This document shows positions 62,945-64,000 of a stretch of DNA of 64,000 bases, piece after piece (within the stretch, counting starts at the first letter, position 1; each line of letters starts with the position of its first letter). The stretch is from Salipiger abyssi (GTDB lineage Bacteria; Pseudomonadota; Alphaproteobacteria; Rhodobacterales; Rhodobacteraceae), in the NCBI RefSeq assembly GCF_017311415.1, contig NZ_JAEKIS010000007.1:186001-250000 (forward strand), read 5' to 3'. The notes beneath the pieces are model-generated. The model worked only from the letters and a program-made list of their open reading frames with translations. It did no database searches and had not been told where the DNA came from. Both the position numbers and the translations under genes were made by a program.

Positions 62945-63724
62945 ATGATGGATCTGATCACGGTGACGCGCGACGCGCGCGGGGTGGCGACGCTGTCGCT
63001 GGCGCGGGCGGAGAAGCACAACGCGCTCTCGGCGCAGATGATGGGCGAGCTGGAGGCGGCGGCGCGGGCGCTGGCGGAGGACGACTCGGTGCGGGTGGTG
63101 GTGCTGGCCGCCGAGGGGCCGACCTTTTGCGCCGGCGCCGATCTGGGCTGGATGCGCGAGCAGTTCGGCATGGATGGCGAGACCCGCAAGGCCGAGTCGC
63201 GCCGCATCGCCACGGCGCTCGAGGCGCTGGTGGCGCTGCCGCAGCCGCTGATCGGGCGGGTGCAGGGCAATGCCTTTGGCGGCGGCGTCGGGCTGGTGGC
63301 GGTCTGCGATGTGAGCATCGGGGCGCAGGGGCTCAAGATGGCGTTCACCGAGACGCGGCTGGGGCTGATTCCGGCCAATATCGGGCCCTATGTGGTGGCG
63401 CGCATGGGCGCGGTGCGGGCGCGCGAGGTATTCATGAACGCGCGGGTCTTTGACGCCGAGGAGGCGGTGCGGCTGAACCTGCTGACCCGCGCAGCGCCGG
63501 CAGAAGAGCTGGATGCGGCGGTTGAGGCGGAGGTGGCGCCGTACCTCGCCTGCGCGCCCTTTGCAGTGCGCGACGCCAAGGCGCTGCTCAATGCGCTGGC
63601 CGGCGGCGTGACGCCGCAGCAGGTGGATTTCGCCATCGACGGGCTCGCCGCGAGATGGGAGACCGAGGAGGCGCAGGCGGGAATCGCCGCCTTCTTCGAC
63701 AAGCGAAAGGCGCCCTGGGCGTGA
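62945..63724 (+). CDS. liuC: Enoyl-CoA hydratase, probable methylglutaconyl-CoA hydratase
   Basis: The 259-residue crotonase-fold enzyme has the oxyanion-hole segments LAAEGPTFCAGADLGWMRE and GNAFGGGVGLVAVCDVSIG, and TRLGLIPANIGPYVV, which is typical of the methylglutaconyl-CoA hydratase group. It hydrates 3-methylglutaconyl-CoA to HMG-CoA, between MCC and the lyase. Two adjacent ATGs (62945, 62948) could start it; the second has better spacing from GGAGG. The stop overlaps the next GTG. Confidence 0.92.
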   Translation: MMDLITVTRDARGVATLSLARAEKHNALSAQMMGELEAAARALAEDDSVRVVVLAAEGPTFCAGADLGWMREQFGMDGETRKAESRRIATALEALVALPQPLIGRVQGNAFGGGVGLVAVCDVSIGAQGLKMAFTETRLGLIPANIGPYVVARMGAVRAREVFMNARVFDAEEAVRLNLLTRAAPAEELDAAVEAEVAPYLACAPFAVRDAKALLNALAGGVTPQQVDFAIDGLAARWETEEAQAGIAAFFDKRKAPWA

Positions 63725-64000
63725 CGACTCAGATCGCACATCTTTATGCAACGCTTTGCCTGGCGGGGATCTTTTTCCAGATCGCGCTGATTTCGGGCGC
63801 GCCGCTGGGTGCGGTGGCGCCGGGCGGGCAGGCGCCGGGCGGACTTTCGGCGCAGGCGCGGCTGATGGCTGTGCTTTATATACCTTTGCTGGGATTCATG
63901 GCGCTGGCGGTGGTTTCGGCGGCGGGGTTTCCCGGGCTGGTCTGGCCGCGCTGGACCGGCTGGGCGGCGCTGGCGGCGCAGGCGCTGATCGCTGTGCTGC
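63721..64000 (+). CDS. Membrane protein, N-terminal part
   Basis: The frame opens at a GTG overlapping the liuC stop (GTGA) and runs past the right edge; about 93 residues are visible. It begins MTTQIAHLYATLCLAGIFFQ and contains at least three hydrophobic segments (ATLCLAGIFFQIALISGAPL, LMAVLYIPLLGFMALAVVSA, GWAALAAQALIAVL). No family can be named from this part. Coupling to liuC suggests cotranscription. Confidence 0.7.
   Translation, partial: MTTQIAHLYATLCLAGIFFQIALISGAPLGAVAPGGQAPGGLSAQARLMAVLYIPLLGFMALAVVSAAGFPGLVWPRWTGWAALAAQALIAVL

Overview
The window is about 67% GC, has tightly packed genes, and carries gene families and gene orders typical of marine Rhodobacteraceae (Roseobacter group, Alphaproteobacteria). 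Pointers are a HemA-type ALA synthase of the Rhodobacter kind, cysG-DUF2849-cysI order, a single-cysteine DksA, a RodZ-like gene before ispG, an RSP_2648-type PIN protein, FnrL-type TTGAT-N4-ATCAA boxes, and a glutamate in place of aspartate in the IlvI thiamine-diphosphate motif. The genus cannot be fixed from sequence alone. No rRNA, tRNA, prophage, transposase or CRISPR array was seen; this looks like chromosomal core with scattered accessory genes.

Layout. 1-2.5 kb: sulfite reduction genes (cysI cut by the window edge, DUF2849, cysG) divergent from an Lrp-type regulator. 2.6-11 kb: acnA, a DUF1223 protein, a lipid A type acyltransferase, a fluoroacetate-dehalogenase-like hydrolase, a small membrane protein, an M20 dipeptidase and a small EamA/SMR-like protein. 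11-20.5 kb: hemA under an FnrL-type box, a RodZ-like protein, ispG, an orphan histidine kinase, a DsbA-like thioredoxin, a BepA-like M48 protease and an aminotransferase. 20.6-27 kb: cell wall and translation genes (amidase, PBP1A, prfB) with an antisense APH(6)-type kinase between PBP1A and prfB. 27-31.9 kb: regulators (AcoR-like, LysR, XRE) with small partners. 31.9-34.5 kb: ilvI-ilvH on the minus strand, preceded by a leader peptide and attenuator. 35-41.9 kb: a cache-domain kinase and LuxR-type response regulator divergent from a three-gene TRAP transporter with oversized permeases. 42-51 kb: edd, an rRNA methyltransferase, a PIN protein, an atypical pyruvate kinase-like protein, an orphan ABC ATPase, a MoxR ATPase and dksA. 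51-53.4 kb: an FAD monooxygenase, CreA and a stress flavin-binding protein. 53.5-64 kb: a leucine/isovalerate catabolic (liu) cluster running off the right edge.

How the genes connect. The liu cluster encodes isovaleryl-CoA dehydrogenase, an acyl-CoA synthetase, both subunits of methylcrotonyl-CoA carboxylase, methylglutaconyl-CoA hydratase and HMG-CoA lyase, which together take leucine-derived acyl-CoA to acetyl-CoA and acetoacetate. ilvIH does the opposite job and appears to be throttled by a ribosome-mediated attenuator whose leader peptide contains Leu-Val-Leu-Ile-Val. Two unlinked genes, hemA and ompW, each carry a perfect FnrL-type box, suggesting shared low-oxygen control.

The most interesting signals are regulatory or repetitive: the ilvIH attenuator; an IVD promoter with a TGAAC-N4-GTTCA operator over the likely start site; a palindrome spanning the start codon of an uncharacterised small gene; three copies of a 21-base intergenic motif; a family of AT-rich palindromes in intergenic spacers; and a 22-bp inverted repeat element beside edd. 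No single undescribed multi-gene system can be claimed with confidence.
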